Positions 29,249-39,017 of a stretch of DNA of 64,000 nt are shown here, in pieces. This DNA comes from Mucilaginibacter rubeus. Lineage in GTDB: Bacteria; Bacteroidota; Bacteroidia; Sphingobacteriales; Sphingobacteriaceae. The translations under genes and the position numbers were made by a program. The notes below the pieces were generated by a model that saw nothing but the letters and a program-made list of their open reading frames with translations, was not told the origin of the DNA and searched no databases. The stretch is from positions 186,001-250,000 of the forward strand of contig NZ_BMKD01000009.1 of assembly GCF_014643835.1 (NCBI RefSeq), in the 5' to 3' direction. Every line of letters starts with the position of its first letter. Position 1 is the first letter of the stretch.

Positions 29249-29713
29249 ATGCCTTCACAGATCTTACTCGCTACCCATATTAATGCGCCTGTTGAAAAAG
29301 TGTTTGACATTGCCCGTAACATTGATGTACATGTAGAGTCAACAAAACATACTGGCGAACGGGCTATTGCCGGGCGTACAACCGGCTTGATTGAACTCGG
29401 CGAAACTGTTACCTGGCGGGCAAAGCATTTCGGCATATGGCAAAACCTTACCTCAAAGATCACTGAAATGGAATATCCAAATTACTTTACCGATATCCAG
29501 GTTGAGGGTGCTTTCAAAAACTTTACGCATGAGCATTATTTTTATCCTATCCTTAACCAAACCATGATGCGGGATATTTTCACGTTCGAATCGCCGGGCG
29601 GAATATTGGGAGAAGCGGTAAACTTTCTGTTCCTCTCAAACTACATGACACAATTGTTGGTAAAGAGGAATAAAGTGATTAAACAGGTGGCTGAAGGTAG
29701 TTCAAACTCATGA
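29249..29713 (+). CDS. SRPBCC family protein
   Basis: 154 residues of the START/Bet v1-like fold: MPSQILLATHINAPVEKVFDIARN, then FKNFTHEHYFYPI, typical of the cell-division-inhibitor-like/polyketide cyclase-like SRPBCC family, which binds small hydrophobic ligands. The open frame reaches back to 29126 but that part is the GTCATTGCGAG repeat; the ATG at 29249 begins the conserved domain, so it is chosen. Confidence 0.8.
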   Translation: MPSQILLATHINAPVEKVFDIARNIDVHVESTKHTGERAIAGRTTGLIELGETVTWRAKHFGIWQNLTSKITEMEYPNYFTDIQVEGAFKNFTHEHYFYPILNQTMMRDIFTFESPGGILGEAVNFLFLSNYMTQLLVKRNKVIKQVAEGSSNS

Positions 29714-29777
29714 CCGAGGGTTAAAATCCCTATATTGAGCTTTCATTTATTAGGTTATTTAACATCTTACCGAAACT

Positions 29778-30320
29778 ATGGTTTTCAACGCTGATATTCT
29801 TATGCACCCGGGATTGGGCAATTCAGGTTCACAACACTGGCAAAGTATTTGGGAAAAGCAGTTCAATTTTACCCGTATTGAACAACAGGATTGGGAAACC
29901 CCGGTTTGCAGCGATTGGATAAAAACTATAAATGATTATGTAAACCGCTATGATCCGGAAAACGTAATCTTAGTTGGTCATAGCCTGGCTTGTGCTGCCA
30001 TAGCCTCGTGGGCAAAACAATATAACATTGCAATAAAGGGTGCATTACTGGTTGCACCGAGCGATACCGAAGCGGATAGCTATCCAACCGGCACAAGTGG
30101 CTTTACGCCGATGCCATTAGGCAGACTGCCATTCAAATCAATAACGGTGGTTAGTAACAATGATTTCTACGTAGGCCCGGAACGAGCCCTGTTATTTGCA
30201 AAAAGCTGGGGAAGTGAGATAGTTAATATAGGTGATGCAGGCCATATCAATGTATCAGCAGGTTATGGCGAATGGGGTAAAGGGCTCGATCTGTTAAAAA
30301 AACTGGACGAGGGATATTAA
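29778..30320 (+). CDS. RBBP9/YdeN family serine hydrolase
   Basis: 180 residues, the usual size of the family. Motifs in order: HPGLGNSGSQHWQSIWE at the N-terminus, the nucleophile GHSLACAA, then SNNDFYVGPERA and the catalytic His in GDAGHINVSAGYGEW. Intracellular alpha/beta hydrolase; substrates of the family are mostly unknown. Lies 64 bp after the SRPBCC gene, same strand. Confidence 0.88.
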   Translation: MVFNADILMHPGLGNSGSQHWQSIWEKQFNFTRIEQQDWETPVCSDWIKTINDYVNRYDPENVILVGHSLACAAIASWAKQYNIAIKGALLVAPSDTEADSYPTGTSGFTPMPLGRLPFKSITVVSNNDFYVGPERALLFAKSWGSEIVNIGDAGHINVSAGYGEWGKGLDLLKKLDEGY

Positions 30321-30335
30321 GCCGACGACGGCAGA

Positions 30336-30818
30336 TCAGGCAATGCCGTTTACTGAAAAACTTATCACTTGTTTAGTTTTAAGATTTATCCTTACCTGAA
30401 AATAGCAGTTGCCACCGTCCATAACATTGACCAAATGCTTCTTCCAGTTTGTAGGATAGTGTATTGCGCATAAACAATTTAGATACACTTCTTTTTCTCC
30501 CTTTCCATTTATCATGGCTAATACTTGTTTATAGTATTTATCGGGGTTATATATCGCACCATATTCTTTCCTTTTATTATGATCTTCAACAGCCCTGATT
30601 AAAATGTTGTCTATTTCTACAAAATCTGCGTCAGCCAATTGTGTAGTACGATACTCTTTTCCAAACCATGAATCAATGAATTGCTGATTTACAGGCAAGA
30701 CTGCGTATTTCGACATATCAACAACGTGAAGGTGCTGATACTTAAACAATGAGTTTGGTTTGCTAAGCGGGTTAACCGATTGCAGCAAAATGAATATGGA
30801 TAAGATCGCAATGCGCAT
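30336..30818 (-). CDS. Hypothetical secreted protein
   Basis: 160 residues with an N-terminal hydrophobic segment that may act as a signal peptide. Notable stretches are CLCAIHYPTNWKKHLVNVMDGGNCYFQVRINLKTKQ at the C-terminus, with three Cys, a pattern I have seen only in Bacteroidota proteins of unknown function. Convergent with the RBBP9-like gene with only 15 bp between stops. No operon partner. Confidence 0.65.
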   Translation of the reverse strand: MRIAILSIFILLQSVNPLSKPNSLFKYQHLHVVDMSKYAVLPVNQQFIDSWFGKEYRTTQLADADFVEIDNILIRAVEDHNKRKEYGAIYNPDKYYKQVLAMINGKGEKEVYLNCLCAIHYPTNWKKHLVNVMDGGNCYFQVRINLKTKQVISFSVNGIA

Positions 30819-30858
30819 AGTTAGAGACTAATAAATACCAAGTTAAAGTTAATAAGTT

Positions 30859-30909
30859 CAGCTGAAAGCCAAAGCTATGTTTAACCACAAGCGGGAAAAC
30901 CCGCGGCAG
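30859..30909. repeat. Half copy of the CTGCCGCGGG hairpin repeat
   Basis: In reverse orientation this reads CTGCCGCGGG, GTGGTTAA and CTTTCAGCTG in the same order as the left half of 21715-21832. The second half is missing. Confidence 0.6.
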
Positions 30910-31089
30910 TTGCTTGTAATTTGCACATTTGAAATTTGCACATCTGCCCATCTAAAATCCCGTCAAATCAGTGTAAACATCAACCGGTAAAACATTATAT
31001 CCTCCCGAGTTGTCGTATCTTTATATAGATGAAAAACCGGAAAGGATTCTTGATCGGTGAAATCAAAAAAATCGGAGTAATCAAAATAT

Positions 31090-31461
31090 ATGGAGTACAA
31101 TCAATTAACGCCCGAAGAAGAAAGGGTAATATTATACAAAGGTACCGAAAGGCCGTTCACCGGCTCGTTACTGAACAATAAGGCGCAAGGTTTATACGTT
31201 TGCAAACGCTGTGATGCGCCGCTGTATCGATCGGAAGATAAGTTTGAGTCGTTTTGCGGCTGGCCGAGTTTTGACGATGAGATTGAAGGAGCTGTTCGCC
31301 GCGAAGTAGACGCTGATGGCCGCAGGGTAGAGATCCTGTGTGCAAATTGCGGCGCTCACCTGGGCCACGTGTTTGAGGGCGAGTACATGACCGCTAAAAA
31401 CACCCGCCATTGTGTAAATTCAGTATCGATGAAATTTGTTCCGGTTGAGGACGCAAAATAA
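31090..31461 (+). CDS. msrB: Peptide-methionine (R)-S-oxide reductase
   Basis: 123 residues. Reduces the R form of methionine sulfoxide. Two zinc CxxC pairs are present, CKRC and [13 protein letters not shown] and HLGHVFEG are family signatures, and the catalytic Cys is in [13 protein letters not shown]. No signal peptide, so cytoplasmic. The protein is short, MsrB domain only. It has its own terminator downstream. Confidence 0.94.
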   Translation: MEYNQLTPEEERVILYKGTERPFTGSLLNNKAQGLYVCKRCDAPLYRSEDKFESFCGWPSFDDEIEGAVRREVDADGRRVEILCANCGAHLGHVFEGEYMTAKNTRHCVNSVSMKFVPVEDAK

Positions 31462-31480
31462 TTCGTAACACTTTCAGGAA

Positions 31481-31519
31481 TACGCCCGTTGGTTCATGAT
31501 TAACGGGCGTAATTGTTTT
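31481..31519 (+). terminator. Terminator of msrB
   Basis: TACGCCCGTT pairs perfectly with AACGGGCGTA across an 11-base loop, followed by ATTGTTTT. Confidence 0.8.
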
Positions 31520-31747
31520 CCACATACCGACCTGCAGAGACCTTTTAATTTCGCATTTAAATATTGATACCTGCTGCAAGCAAAAGCATTTCATTATTGG
31601 CAATAATTGTCGGTGTTAAGTCAAGTAATTTATAATGTTAAATTATCGTAATCCGCAAGTATAAAGGCCTCCAATTTTCAATCAAATTTTTAATCGGCTG
31701 TTTTCAAGTCCATTAATTTTTCATCAATATAACAAGTGCCAATAAAG

Positions 31748-31756
31748 TGTGGATAA
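31748..31756 (-). promoter_or_regulatory. Perfect DnaA box upstream of nrdBA
   Basis: TGTGGATAA on the plus strand is the reverse of TTATCCACA, the strict DnaA consensus. It lies 50 bp upstream of a -7 candidate. In Escherichia coli nrdAB is DnaA-controlled; the same here is an inference. Confidence 0.55.
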
Positions 31757-31805
31757 CTCGGGGGTTTGTGAAAAACTATCATTCACAACTACACAACTCA
31801 AACAT

Positions 31806-31813
31806 TAACTTTG
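31806..31813 (+). promoter_or_regulatory. Candidate -7 box of nrdB
   Basis: TAACTTTG fits TAnnTTTG. No TTTG box is found at the expected distance, so support is limited. Confidence 0.3.
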
Positions 31814-32022
31814 CTCAGCAAGGTAATAAAAAAAGGCATTCAGCCGGCAGCCAGAAGCATTCGTTAACTTCTAATTAAATAACTGACTGTCAGAAAGTTA
31901 CACAATACAGTTGCTAAGGAATAAATCCGAAGGCATCAAAATTTAAAGCTTTATTGAAAAGTAGGGCTTGCTTTCGTGTCTGAATACCTGATTGAAGAAA
32001 GAAACTAATAAAGTAGACACCA

Positions 32023-32997
32023 ATGAGTTTGGAAAACGAATTATTACTACGGGAAAACAAGGACCGGTTTGTTATCCTTCCCATCAAGTATCCCGCAATT
32101 TGGGAGATGTATAAAAAAGCGGAAGCCAGCTTCTGGACCGCCGAGGAAATCGACCTGTCGGACGATATCAAACATTGGGAAAGTCTTAATTCGGGCGAGA
32201 AACATTTTATCTCGCATGTACTCGCTTTTTTTGCCGCAAGCGATGGTATCGTGAACGAGAACCTGGCGGTAAACTTCATGAGCGAAGTACAATTGCCCGA
32301 AGCACGCTGCTTTTACGGTTTCCAGATCATGATGGAAAACATCCACTCTGAAACCTATGCCCTGCTGATAGACACCTACGTAAAAGATCCCGCCGAGAAA
32401 GATCGCCTTTTCCATGCTATTGAAACCGTACCATGTGTTGGTAAGAAAGCTGAGTGGGCATTGAAATGGATCAACAACGGCAACTTTGCCGAGCGTTTGG
32501 TTGCATTCGCGGCGGTTGAAGGGATCTTCTTTTCAGGAAGCTTTTGCTCCATATTTTGGCTTAAAAAACGCGGCCTGATGCCGGGTTTAACTTTCAGCAA
32601 TGAGCTGATCTCGCGCGATGAAGGTTCACACTGCGAATTTGCATGCTTATTATATGGCATGCTTGAAAACAAACTACCGCAGGAACAGGTTACCAAGATC
32701 ATTACCGATGCGGTGGAGATAGAAAAAGAATTTATAACCGAGGCGTTACCGGTTAACCTGATAGGAATGAATGCCAAGCTAATGAGCCAGTACATTGAGT
32801 TTGTGGCCGACAGGTGGCTAAGCGAACTGGGTTACGATAAATTCTATAACGCAACCAATCCGTTCGATTTCATGGAAATGATCTCGTTACAGGGCAAAAC
32901 CAACTTTTTTGAAAAGCGTGTAGGCGATTATCAAAAAAGTGGTGTACTGAATGCGTCGGCCGAAAGCAAAAGCTTTTCGCTTGATGATGATTTCTAA
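32023..32997 (+). CDS. nrdB: Ribonucleotide reductase class Ia, small subunit (eukaryote-like type)
   Basis: 324 residues. Holds the diiron-tyrosyl radical used by NrdA. Seen: metal ligand D44 in EEIDLS, ligands E105 and H108 and radical Y112 in MENIHSETY, and later the stretch [19 protein letters not shown] with further Glu/His ligands. These sequences are closer in wording to eukaryotic R2 than to Escherichia coli NrdB. The C-terminal tail FSLDDDF is the peptide that docks on NrdA. Followed by nrdA after 151 bp. Confidence 0.96.
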   Translation: MSLENELLLRENKDRFVILPIKYPAIWEMYKKAEASFWTAEEIDLSDDIKHWESLNSGEKHFISHVLAFFAASDGIVNENLAVNFMSEVQLPEARCFYGFQIMMENIHSETYALLIDTYVKDPAEKDRLFHAIETVPCVGKKAEWALKWINNGNFAERLVAFAAVEGIFFSGSFCSIFWLKKRGLMPGLTFSNELISRDEGSHCEFACLLYGMLENKLPQEQVTKIITDAVEIEKEFITEALPVNLIGMNAKLMSQYIEFVADRWLSELGYDKFYNATNPFDFMEMISLQGKTNFFEKRVGDYQKSGVLNASAESKSFSLDDDF

Positions 32998-33148
32998 TTG
33001 AAGAGGTTAGAGATTGGTGATTAGAGGTTAGGTAGTCTCAGGCCAATCAATCCCAAAATCAAGAAAAATCAAGGTTCAGAAAATAATCAAATCACAATAA
33101 TATTAACTAAAAAAGCTTCGCTTTTAACGGGGCAAAAGGAGGGGCAAA

Positions 33149-35521
33149 ATGTTCGTAGTAAAAAGAGACGGAAGAAGAGAATCCGTAAAATTTGACAAGA
33201 TCACCGCACGTATTGAAAAACTGTGCTATGGGTTTCAATTAGTTGACCCCATTGATGTGGCTAAAAAGGTAATTGAAGGTTTATTTGATGGCGTAACCAC
33301 CTCCGAGCTGGATAACCTGGCTGCCGAAACCGCCGCTTCATTAACCACCAAGCACCCTGATTATGCTTTGCTGGCTTCGCGTATCGCGGTATCAAACCTG
33401 CACAAAAACACCATTAAGTCGTTTTCAGAAACCATGCGCCTCCTGCATGAGTATGTTGACAAGAAAACAGGTAAAGATGCCTCGCTTATCGCTGACGACG
33501 TTTATGAAGTGATTAAAGAAAACGCGGAACTGCTTGACAGCACCATCATTTATGACCGCGACTTTGGCTTTGATTATTTCGGTTTCAAAACCCTGGAGAA
33601 ATCATACCTGCTAAAAATCGACGGTAAAATTGCCGAGCGCCCTCAACACCTGTTTATGCGTGTATCGGTAGGGATCCACAAAGATGATATTGAAAGCGCC
33701 ATCAAAACCTACCATTTAATGAGCGAGCGTTGGTTTACACATGCTACGCCAACTTTGTTTAATGCAGGTACACCAAAACCTCAAATGTCATCATGTTTCC
33801 TGTTAACCATGAAAGATGACAGCATTGAGGGTATCTATGATACGTTAAAACAAACTGCCAAAATTTCACAAAGTGCAGGTGGTATTGGTTTAAGCATCCA
33901 CAATGTAAGGGCTACAGGCTCGTACATTAGCGGTACTAACGGTACCAGCAATGGTATTATCCCAATGCTGCGTGTATTTAATGATACCGCACGTTACGTA
34001 GATCAGGGCGGTGGTAAACGTAAAGGCGCTTTCGCTGTGTACTTAGAGCCATGGCATGCTGATATTTTTGAATTTTTGGACCTGCGTAAAAACCACGGTA
34101 AAGAAGAAATGCGTGCCCGCGATTTGTTCTATGCCCTTTGGGTATCTGACCTGTTCATGCAACGCGTTGAAGCCAATGAGGATTGGAGCTTATTTTGCCC
34201 GCACGAAGCACCGGGCTTAGCCGATTGCTGGGGCAAAGAATTTGAAGAGCTGTACGTTAAATACGAAAAAGAAGGCCGTCAGCGTCGTACAGTAAAAGCA
34301 CAGGAACTTTGGTTTGCAGTGCTTGATGCACAGGTTGAAACCGGTACGCCATACTTATTATATAAAGATGCTGCCAACGGTAAATCAAACCAGCAAAACC
34401 TGGGTACCATTAAAAGCTCAAACCTTTGCACCGAGATCATCGAGTATACCGATGCGAACGAAGTGGCTGTTTGTAACCTGGCGTCATTGGCACTGCCTCG
34501 TTATATCAACAACGGCGCTTTTGATCATGATAAACTGTACGAAGTAACTTACCAGGCAACTATCAATCTTAACAGGATCATTGATGGTAATTATTACCCG
34601 GTTAAAGAAGCTGAATACTCAAACCTGCGTCACCGTCCTATTGGTTTAGGTGTACAGGGCTTGGCTGATACTTTCATTCAACTGCGTATGCCGTTTGAAA
34701 GTGATGAAGCTAAAAAACTAAACATCGAGATCTTCGAAACCATCTACTTTGCAGCAATGACAGCTTCAAAAGATATGGCTATAAAAGATGGCGCTTATGA
34801 AACATTCAAAGGCTCACCATTGTCACAAGGTAAATTCCAGTTCGATCTGTGGGGTGTAAAACCAGAAAGCGGCAGGTGGGATTGGGAAAACCTGCGTTTA
34901 GATGTAATGAACCACGGCGTACGCAACTCATTATTAGTTGCACCGATGCCAACTGCTTCAACATCACAGATTTTAGGTAACAACGAATGCTTTGAACCCT
35001 ATACTTCAAACATTTACACCCGCCGTGTATTGAGCGGTGAGTTCATTGTAGTGAACAAATACCTGCTGCGTGATTTGGTTAACCTTGGCTTGTGGAGCAC
35101 CAGCATGAAAGATAAGATCATCAGCGCAAACGGTTCAATCCAGGAAATTCCTGAGATCCCTGCTGATATCAAAGCATTGTACAAAACTGTTTGGGAGATC
35201 AAAATGCGCAGCATTATTGATATGGCTGCCGACAGGGGCGCGTACATTTGCCAGTCGCAATCATTGAACCTGTTCATCAACTCACCAAATGCTTCGAAGT
35301 TAACTTCAATGCACTTCTACGCATGGAAAAAAGGCTTGAAAACAGGTATGTACTACCTGCGTACACAAGCAGCATCGCAAGCTGTTAAATTTACAGTTGA
35401 AAACCAGGGCGGTAAAAACATGGATCCGGTTATCCCGGCCGTTGTTGACGCCGTGGCTGACGAAATTCCTGCAGGCCCAACCTGCTCAATGGAAGAAGGC
35501 TGCGTGACTTGCTCGGCGTAA
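33149..35521 (+). CDS. nrdA: Ribonucleotide reductase class Ia, large subunit
   Basis: 790 residues. Reduces ribonucleoside diphosphates to deoxy forms. An N-terminal ATP-cone (residues about 1-90, [15 protein letters not shown]) gives dATP feedback. Active-site cysteines are in [23 protein letters not shown] and [11 protein letters not shown]. The C-terminal swing-arm pair is in EEGCVTCSA. The build matches the eukaryote-like NrdA group found in Bacteroidota. Gene order B then A is the reverse of Escherichia coli. Confidence 0.96.
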   Translation: MFVVKRDGRRESVKFDKITARIEKLCYGFQLVDPIDVAKKVIEGLFDGVTTSELDNLAAETAASLTTKHPDYALLASRIAVSNLHKNTIKSFSETMRLLHEYVDKKTGKDASLIADDVYEVIKENAELLDSTIIYDRDFGFDYFGFKTLEKSYLLKIDGKIAERPQHLFMRVSVGIHKDDIESAIKTYHLMSERWFTHATPTLFNAGTPKPQMSSCFLLTMKDDSIEGIYDTLKQTAKISQSAGGIGLSIHNVRATGSYISGTNGTSNGIIPMLRVFNDTARYVDQGGGKRKGAFAVYLEPWHADIFEFLDLRKNHGKEEMRARDLFYALWVSDLFMQRVEANEDWSLFCPHEAPGLADCWGKEFEELYVKYEKEGRQRRTVKAQELWFAVLDAQVETGTPYLLYKDAANGKSNQQNLGTIKSSNLCTEIIEYTDANEVAVCNLASLALPRYINNGAFDHDKLYEVTYQATINLNRIIDGNYYPVKEAEYSNLRHRPIGLGVQGLADTFIQLRMPFESDEAKKLNIEIFETIYFAAMTASKDMAIKDGAYETFKGSPLSQGKFQFDLWGVKPESGRWDWENLRLDVMNHGVRNSLLVAPMPTASTSQILGNNECFEPYTSNIYTRRVLSGEFIVVNKYLLRDLVNLGLWSTSMKDKIISANGSIQEIPEIPADIKALYKTVWEIKMRSIIDMAADRGAYICQSQSLNLFINSPNASKLTSMHFYAWKKGLKTGMYYLRTQAASQAVKFTVENQGGKNMDPVIPAVVDAVADEIPAGPTCSMEEGCVTCSA

Positions 35522-35530
35522 GTTTTTTTA

Positions 35531-35677
35531 GTCGATAGACGATAGTCCATGGACCATAGCCAAAAAGCTATAGTTCATGGACTTTTTATTTTAATGACAT
35601 TCATATTTTACAAGCTATCCCGCGGTTAGGTAACTTAGTAAACTTTTTCCATGGACTATGGACTATTAACCATCGAC
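35531..35677. repeat. Inverted repeat, GTCGATAG/CCATGGAC type, copy 2 of the GTTCATAG family
   Basis: The start, GTCGATAG then AGTCCATGG, pairs with the end, CCATGGACTATGG then CCATCGAC. Ends 8 bp before the start codon of the CWC gene. Confidence 0.7.
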
Positions 35678-35685
35678 CAAACAAA

Positions 35686-35892
35686 ATGCCCAAACACGAA
35701 ATCATCCGTTGCGAACGCTGCCAAACAGCTTTTGAATGTAAAGCCAATTCATTCAGCAAGTGCCAGTGCAGTACTGTGCAGCTCACTATTAACGAGGTGC
35801 AATATGTGAGCGAGCTATATGACGGGTGTTTGTGTGCTAATTGTTTGCTTATCATTCAGCAAGAGTATCGGGAAAGTATGGGGTTGGTTTGA
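35686..35892 (+). CDS. Cysteine-rich CWC family protein
   Basis: 68 residues with nine Cys: CERC, then FEC, a CQC in SKCQCSTVQL and CLCANC. This is the CWC small protein type, probably a zinc-binding knuckle of unknown role. It follows a repeat that ends 8 bp upstream of its ATG, so the leader is repeat DNA. No partner gene. Confidence 0.8.
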   Translation: MPKHEIIRCERCQTAFECKANSFSKCQCSTVQLTINEVQYVSELYDGCLCANCLLIIQQEYRESMGLV

Positions 35893-36029
35893 TGATTATA
35901 AACCAGCATTGTTGACAACAAATAGTTCTCTTCTCTCCAAATTAATCTCTCCCGATTAATCCTTTTCCATTTCCATTAGTCATACATGTGTACATCTTCA
36001 ATATAGATGATGATTAAAGATTTTACACC

Positions 36030-36212
36030 ATGAAAAGGAAATTTGTTGCTTTGGCACTATTAATATCAGCAGTAGTATCCGTAACCTCAGGTTGCGTTGT
36101 TCGTGAAGATTATGGTCACCATCACAGGTACCGCAACGGCTATAACAACGGGTATAATAATGGTTACCATGACGGTGACGATCACGGTCATTATCACGAC
36201 CGCGGTTATTAA
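36030..36212 (+). CDS. Small His/Tyr/Gly-rich lipoprotein
   Basis: 60 residues. Signal peptide with Cys in VTSGCVV, then a tail of His, Asn, Gly, Tyr and Asp with repeated GYNNGY and clusters such as HHHRY and DDHGHYHD. The tail may bind metal ions or be simply disordered; this is inferred from composition. A strong terminator downstream supports expression. Confidence 0.65.
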   Translation: MKRKFVALALLISAVVSVTSGCVVREDYGHHHRYRNGYNNGYNNGYHDGDDHGHYHDRGY

Positions 36213-36256
36213 GAATTGTTAATTTAAGTTTTCTATAAGTAGTTTAGTGAGTGATG

Positions 36257-36290
36257 AAAGAGGGCGCCGGTTTTACCGGCGCTCTTTTTA
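36257..36290 (+). terminator. Terminator of the His-rich lipoprotein gene
   Basis: GCGCCGG/CCGGCGC stem extended by AAAGAG/CTCTTT with a one-base bulge, then TTTTTA. Confidence 0.85.
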
Positions 36291-36462
36291 TGCCCATCTG
36301 ATTTATTCGGCACAGAATTTTATCATGGTTTTAAATGAAAAACAGATAAAAATCAGAATTTAAAACAGTCAAAATAAATATTATCAAAATTTAATTCTGT
36401 AAAATTTGATTTTACCAAATCATTTTTTGTAGATTTGGTTCAACATTATAAACCTATCAAAA

Positions 36463-37152
36463 ATGATCAGCATTAAAACTACAACGGGCTATATATGCAG
36501 GTTCGCATTTATAGCTGCAGTTGCTTTAACCGGCCCGGGCGTTGCACCGGTTATCGCAAAAGTTGCAAAGTCACCAACAATAATTATTGCCGATACCCAT
36601 CTCAAAGCTTTTGAAGGCATTTATCAGCAAAAGGATAACGAGTATAGAGTATATAAAATAACAGCAGATGGTGATAAACTAATTGCCCAACAACTTGGCG
36701 GAGATCAAAAGCTAACTTTAACCCGTAAATCAGATCTTGAATTTGAATTTTTAGATGATGACGGCGATGAAAAGATCCCTGTTGTATTTTCAAAGAATGA
36801 AGCCGGAGAAATAAACCAGATCACCTTAGGTGGCAGGCAAATATGGGCAAAGATAAACAGCTATACCCCACCTAAAGAGGTACAACTGACACCCGACCAA
36901 ATAAAAGTTTTGGCGGGCAAATATCAGTCGGATGAGAGGGCTGATCTTTTTCTGACTATAACCGCGATACCCGACGGATTAACGCTCAAACAATCATGGG
37001 ATGGCAAAGAAATCAATTTTAAACCATTGTCTGAAGTGTTATTTTTAAATCAAGCCTTTGGCTTTCCCTTAAAATTCACTAAAGACGCGAGCGGTAATCC
37101 AACCAAAGTGTTGGCTTTTAACCGCGATACCTGGAATAAGGTAAAAGAATGA
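36463..37152 (+). CDS. Secreted protein with two similar beta domains (DUF3471-like)
   Basis: 229 residues with a signal peptide. Two domains of similar pattern: residues 40-130 beginning FEGIYQQKDNEYRVYKI, and 145-229 beginning LAGKYQSDERADLFLTI. Each has a G(K/I)Y start and a later FxFxxD/FTKD pattern, reminiscent of the DUF3471 domain found at the C-terminus of beta-lactamase-like proteins. The role is unknown. Preceded by an AT-rich leader and followed by a terminator. Confidence 0.7.
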   Translation: MISIKTTTGYICRFAFIAAVALTGPGVAPVIAKVAKSPTIIIADTHLKAFEGIYQQKDNEYRVYKITADGDKLIAQQLGGDQKLTLTRKSDLEFEFLDDDGDEKIPVVFSKNEAGEINQITLGGRQIWAKINSYTPPKEVQLTPDQIKVLAGKYQSDERADLFLTITAIPDGLTLKQSWDGKEINFKPLSEVLFLNQAFGFPLKFTKDASGNPTKVLAFNRDTWNKVKE

Positions 37153-37185
37153 GCTCCTGATTAAATCGATATATAAAGCATTACG

Positions 37186-37236
37186 GGCCGGCCCGCTGTC
37201 ACCTAAACCTGGTTACATCGGTAACCGGCCTTTTTT
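37186..37236 (+). terminator. Terminator after the two-domain secreted protein
   Basis: Outer stem GGCCGG/CCGGCC around an inner GGTTAC/GTAACC hairpin, followed by TTTTTT. Confidence 0.75.
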
Positions 37237-37376
37237 AATTTTAAACTCAACTAATGACAAACTAATTAATTATTACGAAGCCCCTTAAAGTTTAATTATC
37301 ATTAAAAACACTCGTATCCATAATAGTTTAAATAATTTATATAGTTTTATAAGGCCAATCCCTTATTATTTAATAG

Positions 37377-38897
37377 ATGAACTTATTTAAACTTTTTAAA
37401 TACAAGATATTCAACAACAAAATTTCTTCTTATTTAGTTAATTTCATAGCGTTTATCACGGCGGTATTCAGCGTCTTTGATAAAATGATCAACATCTTTT
37501 CAAATGCAATTTATAGGGAGATTAGTATAAGTATATTTATTCTTATCGTCGTATATTATTTCTATACTACTTTCAAGGAAGTTTGTGTAAAAAAAGAACA
37601 AGGCTTTCTCAACACAGATATCTACACACCATTAGAAATTAAAACAGCGAGAATTGGTAAGTATCTAATTCTTTTACTTTTATTAATTCCCGCTTTTCTT
37701 ATTAAAAATAGAGTTTACGAATATCAAACTCGTAAAATATCCATTGATCAAATATGTCGTGAAAATTTGAAAAAAACAGGACTACTTATAACAAATTTCG
37801 CTCAGCCCAAAGAAGATGATGGCTTTTCCAGCACATTATACGGCAAATTAAACTCAGATTTACAAAATATAGATACGATACAATTGAAATTATTGGGAAA
37901 ATACATCTTAGAAGCGAACCCTAATTATTTAGATACGATTAAGACTACATTTCAGGAAAATTGTAGCAATTCTGGCTTAATTGTTTATGGCAACAGAAAA
38001 GACAAACAATTTAATTGCAGGATATACTCCTTAAACTTTTTAAAATTCACATCTAAAGGCTTCAATAGAACAAAAGATAGCACGATAATCTATATTCAAA
38101 ATCCTAATATCATAAATTTTACGGTTGAAGAAGAAGCTAACGTTATATCAGAATTTATACACGGGCTGCTATTTTATCATGCCGGAGCATACGACTCAGC
38201 AAATAAAGCTATGTATGGAGCTTTAAAATTAAATACCAATCCGAAGAATAAACAGTTTATTTCGATATGCCATCTTTTTATCGGTAACAGCTTCGTATGC
38301 CAAGGACAGATTTCGGGAGCGCTAAACTCTTACAAAAATGGGATATCAATTGACGCATCAAATCCATATCTCCACTACAATCTTGCTGCTATATATAATA
38401 GCTCAAAAAATTATGCAGAAGCGTTCAAAGAGTATGAAATTGCGGCAAAATTAAATCGAAAGTTAAAAAACCCACTACAAAAAATCATTTCTCAAGACAC
38501 CTTGCCGATACAAACAGCCATTAAAAAGATTGTTATTAAAGATCAATTAAAAAACCGTGATACCATACGACAGCTCTATACTGCTGAAACCATCACAAGA
38601 GACGTTAGTGACCAACATTGGTTTATCATATCAAAAAATCAAAAATATGGCATAATAAACAATAAGGGAGACACTATATCAAGATGTAAATTCGACGAAA
38701 TAGATTATATGTATTTCAAAAACGCACATTGCTTTATAGGGCAGGTTGGAAAAAAATACGGTGCCTTTATGCTGCGCTCCGCCCATCCTAAAGGAGAACG
38801 ATGGCATGAATTACCAGTTGAATATTCAATATTTACAATTCAGGCGGCGCTCGAGTACTGTTTGGATCATCATTATAAAGCACAAGCAGATCATTGA
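37377..38897 (+). CDS. Membrane TPR protein with WG-like C-terminus
   Basis: 506 residues in AT-rich DNA unlike its neighbours. Three N-terminal membrane helices (about 20-40, 47-65 and 92-110) are followed by a soluble domain whose opening LLITNFAQPKEDDGF resembles the TolB-like N-terminal strand-helix unit of TPR signalling proteins. TPR-like units follow, at about 255-370 (HAGAYDSANKAMYGALKLN, YNLAAIYNSSKNYAEAFKEYE). The end has WG-repeat features (SKNQKYGIINNKGDTIS, GQVGKKYGAF). Probably a scaffold or sensor; no function can be assigned. Base composition suggests transfer. Confidence 0.65.
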   Translation: MNLFKLFKYKIFNNKISSYLVNFIAFITAVFSVFDKMINIFSNAIYREISISIFILIVVYYFYTTFKEVCVKKEQGFLNTDIYTPLEIKTARIGKYLILLLLLIPAFLIKNRVYEYQTRKISIDQICRENLKKTGLLITNFAQPKEDDGFSSTLYGKLNSDLQNIDTIQLKLLGKYILEANPNYLDTIKTTFQENCSNSGLIVYGNRKDKQFNCRIYSLNFLKFTSKGFNRTKDSTIIYIQNPNIINFTVEEEANVISEFIHGLLFYHAGAYDSANKAMYGALKLNTNPKNKQFISICHLFIGNSFVCQGQISGALNSYKNGISIDASNPYLHYNLAAIYNSSKNYAEAFKEYEIAAKLNRKLKNPLQKIISQDTLPIQTAIKKIVIKDQLKNRDTIRQLYTAETITRDVSDQHWFIISKNQKYGIINNKGDTISRCKFDEIDYMYFKNAHCFIGQVGKKYGAFMLRSAHPKGERWHELPVEYSIFTIQAALEYCLDHHYKAQADH

Positions 38898-38941
38898 TAT
38901 AACTTCCCTCCTTCCCCTCAAAAAAACTTTCACACAACTAC

Positions 38942-38972
38942 TTGAAAATCAAAAATAATGTTCGTACTTTTG
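38942..38972 (+). promoter_or_regulatory. Promoter of the rpsL operon
   Basis: TTG at 38942-38944 and TACTTTTG at 38965-38972 are separated by 20 bp, matching the Bacteroidota -33/-7 arrangement. A small CCCG/CGGG hairpin follows in the leader. Confidence 0.7.
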
Positions 38973-39017
38973 CAGTCCCGAAATGCGGGATAAAATTATT
39001 AGACAAAAAAGCAAGAA

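Larger units (their letters stand above)
31520..32022. other. Long spacer upstream of nrdB, regulatory
   Basis: About 500 bp without a credible gene. It holds a perfect DnaA box (31748-31756) and a TAACTTTG -7 candidate (31806-31813), which would leave a leader of about 200 nt before nrdB. No riboswitch was recognised by eye. Confidence 0.5.

Noticed and set aside
31914-32415. 120-codon frames opposite nrdB and its leader
   Set aside because: Shadows of the nrdB coding sequence; nrdB is certain.
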